Shown piece after piece: positions 6,271 through 6,518 of a DNA stretch of 6,518 nt (positions are counted from its first letter, which is position 1; each line of letters opens with the position of its first letter). The position numbers and the translations under genes were made by a program. The notes under the pieces were generated by a model that saw only the letters and a list, made by a program, of their open reading frames with translations, ran no database searches and was not told where the DNA came from. The stretch is from Avichristensenella sp031550455 (lineage in GTDB: Bacteria; Bacillota; Clostridia; Christensenellales; Aristaeellaceae), in the NCBI GenBank assembly GCA_031550455.1, contig JAVBOQ010000266.1:1-6518 (forward strand), in the 5' to 3' direction.

Positions 6271-6303
6271 TCTTTGCCGCGCCCTGCGCGCGAAGAATAC
6301 CAA

Positions 6304-6318
6304 GCGGGCGATCCCCGC
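6304..6318 (+). other. Small hairpin between the permease and binding-protein genes
   Basis: GCGGG and CCCGC form a perfect 5-bp GC-rich stem around a 5-nt loop (CGATC), followed by AAAAAC rather than a T tract, so it is not a standard terminator. It lies in the 74-bp gap before the binding-protein gene. In importer operons such a structure can protect or process mRNA so that the binding protein is made in excess. It may also be chance. Confidence 0.35.
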
Positions 6319-6344
6319 AAAAACTACAAGGGAGGATCTCGAAA

Positions 6345-6518
6345 ATGAAGAAACTGGTTGCACTGTTTCTGACGGCCGTGCTCGCGCTCTCGATGGCGCC
6401 CGCGCTGGCCGCCGACGCGCCTGTCAAACTGACCTGGTTCGTCGACGTGCCCTCGTTCGTCTTCAACAGCGAAGGCTGGGGAATCGACCGGATGACGGCT
6501 GAGTTCACCGAAAAGTTT
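6345..6518 (+). CDS. Extracellular sugar-binding protein of the importer (3' end missing)
   Basis: The first 58 codons of a solute-binding protein are present; the frame is open at the window end. Residues 1-22 form a signal peptide: basic MKK, a hydrophobic core (about 4-17), and an Ala-Leu-Ala signal-peptidase I site at 20-22. The mature part begins ADAPVKLTWFVDVPSF, like the first strand of LplA/YtcQ-type family 1 binding proteins, followed by a WGIDRMTAEFTEKF-type helix. No cysteine is present in the signal region, so this is not a lipoprotein as read, unlike most Gram-positive relatives. GGGAGG (6330-6335) lies 9 nt before the ATG. It is the third gene of the operon and would capture substrate for the two upstream permeases. 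The assignment rests on context, signal peptide and the short N-terminus. Confidence 0.85.
   Translation, partial: MKKLVALFLTAVLALSMAPALAADAPVKLTWFVDVPSFVFNSEGWGIDRMTAEFTEKF

Noticed and set aside
5125..6363. 412-codon open frame on the - strand opposite the permease genes
   Set aside because: It is antisense to two clear permeases with EAA motifs. Its product is His/Arg/Asp/Gln-rich low-complexity sequence typical of an antisense shadow.

Overview
The window is GC-rich coding DNA (roughly 60% G+C by eye) with one AT-rich intergenic patch at about 4205-4380. Gene content, strong AGGAGG-type ribosome binding sites, frequent GTG/TTG starts and the ecfT-truA pair point to a GC-rich Firmicute of the class Clostridia. 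A Christensenellales-like gut lineage is a guess, based on the LplB/YtcP-type transporter and a binding protein that has no lipobox. No rRNA, tRNA, CRISPR array or insertion sequence was seen.

Region 1 (1-1444, + strand) is the end of a housekeeping operon. It holds the 3' part of ecfT, the membrane scaffold of ECF vitamin/metal transporters, overlapping truA (tRNA pseudouridine synthase A) by 4 bases. The ecfA1/ecfA2 ATPase genes would be expected just upstream of the window.

Region 2 (1456-4182, - strand) converges on truA. It holds a LacI-family regulator (3151-4182) and, 120 bp downstream of it, an unusual 524-residue protein (1456-3030). That protein joins an N-terminal papain-like/BtrH_N-type domain, a helical middle and a C-terminal GyrI-like small-molecule-binding domain.

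Region 3 (4183-4392) is a divergent control region. A near-consensus promoter drives the + strand transporter operon. Its -35/-10 spacer holds a perfect 6-1-6 palindrome that is a good candidate operator for the LacI protein. A second good promoter faces lacI, whose leader holds another 6-1-6 palindrome.

Region 4 (4393-6518, + strand) is a carbohydrate ABC-importer operon in the order LplB-type permease, YtcP/LplC-type permease, solute-binding protein (cut off by the window end). No ATPase gene is seen; such systems usually borrow a shared MsmX-like ATPase. The simplest reading is a sugar-responsive uptake locus: the LacI protein represses the transporter and perhaps itself until an oligosaccharide-derived ligand appears. 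The GyrI-fusion protein is a possible accessory sensor or enzyme of unknown role.

Four of the five genes whose start lies in the window and is not ATG-initiated by lacI or the binding protein use alternative codons: truA, the 524-residue protein and permease 1 start at GTG, and permease 2 at TTG, each supported by a well-placed ribosome binding site; lacI and the binding-protein gene start at ATG.
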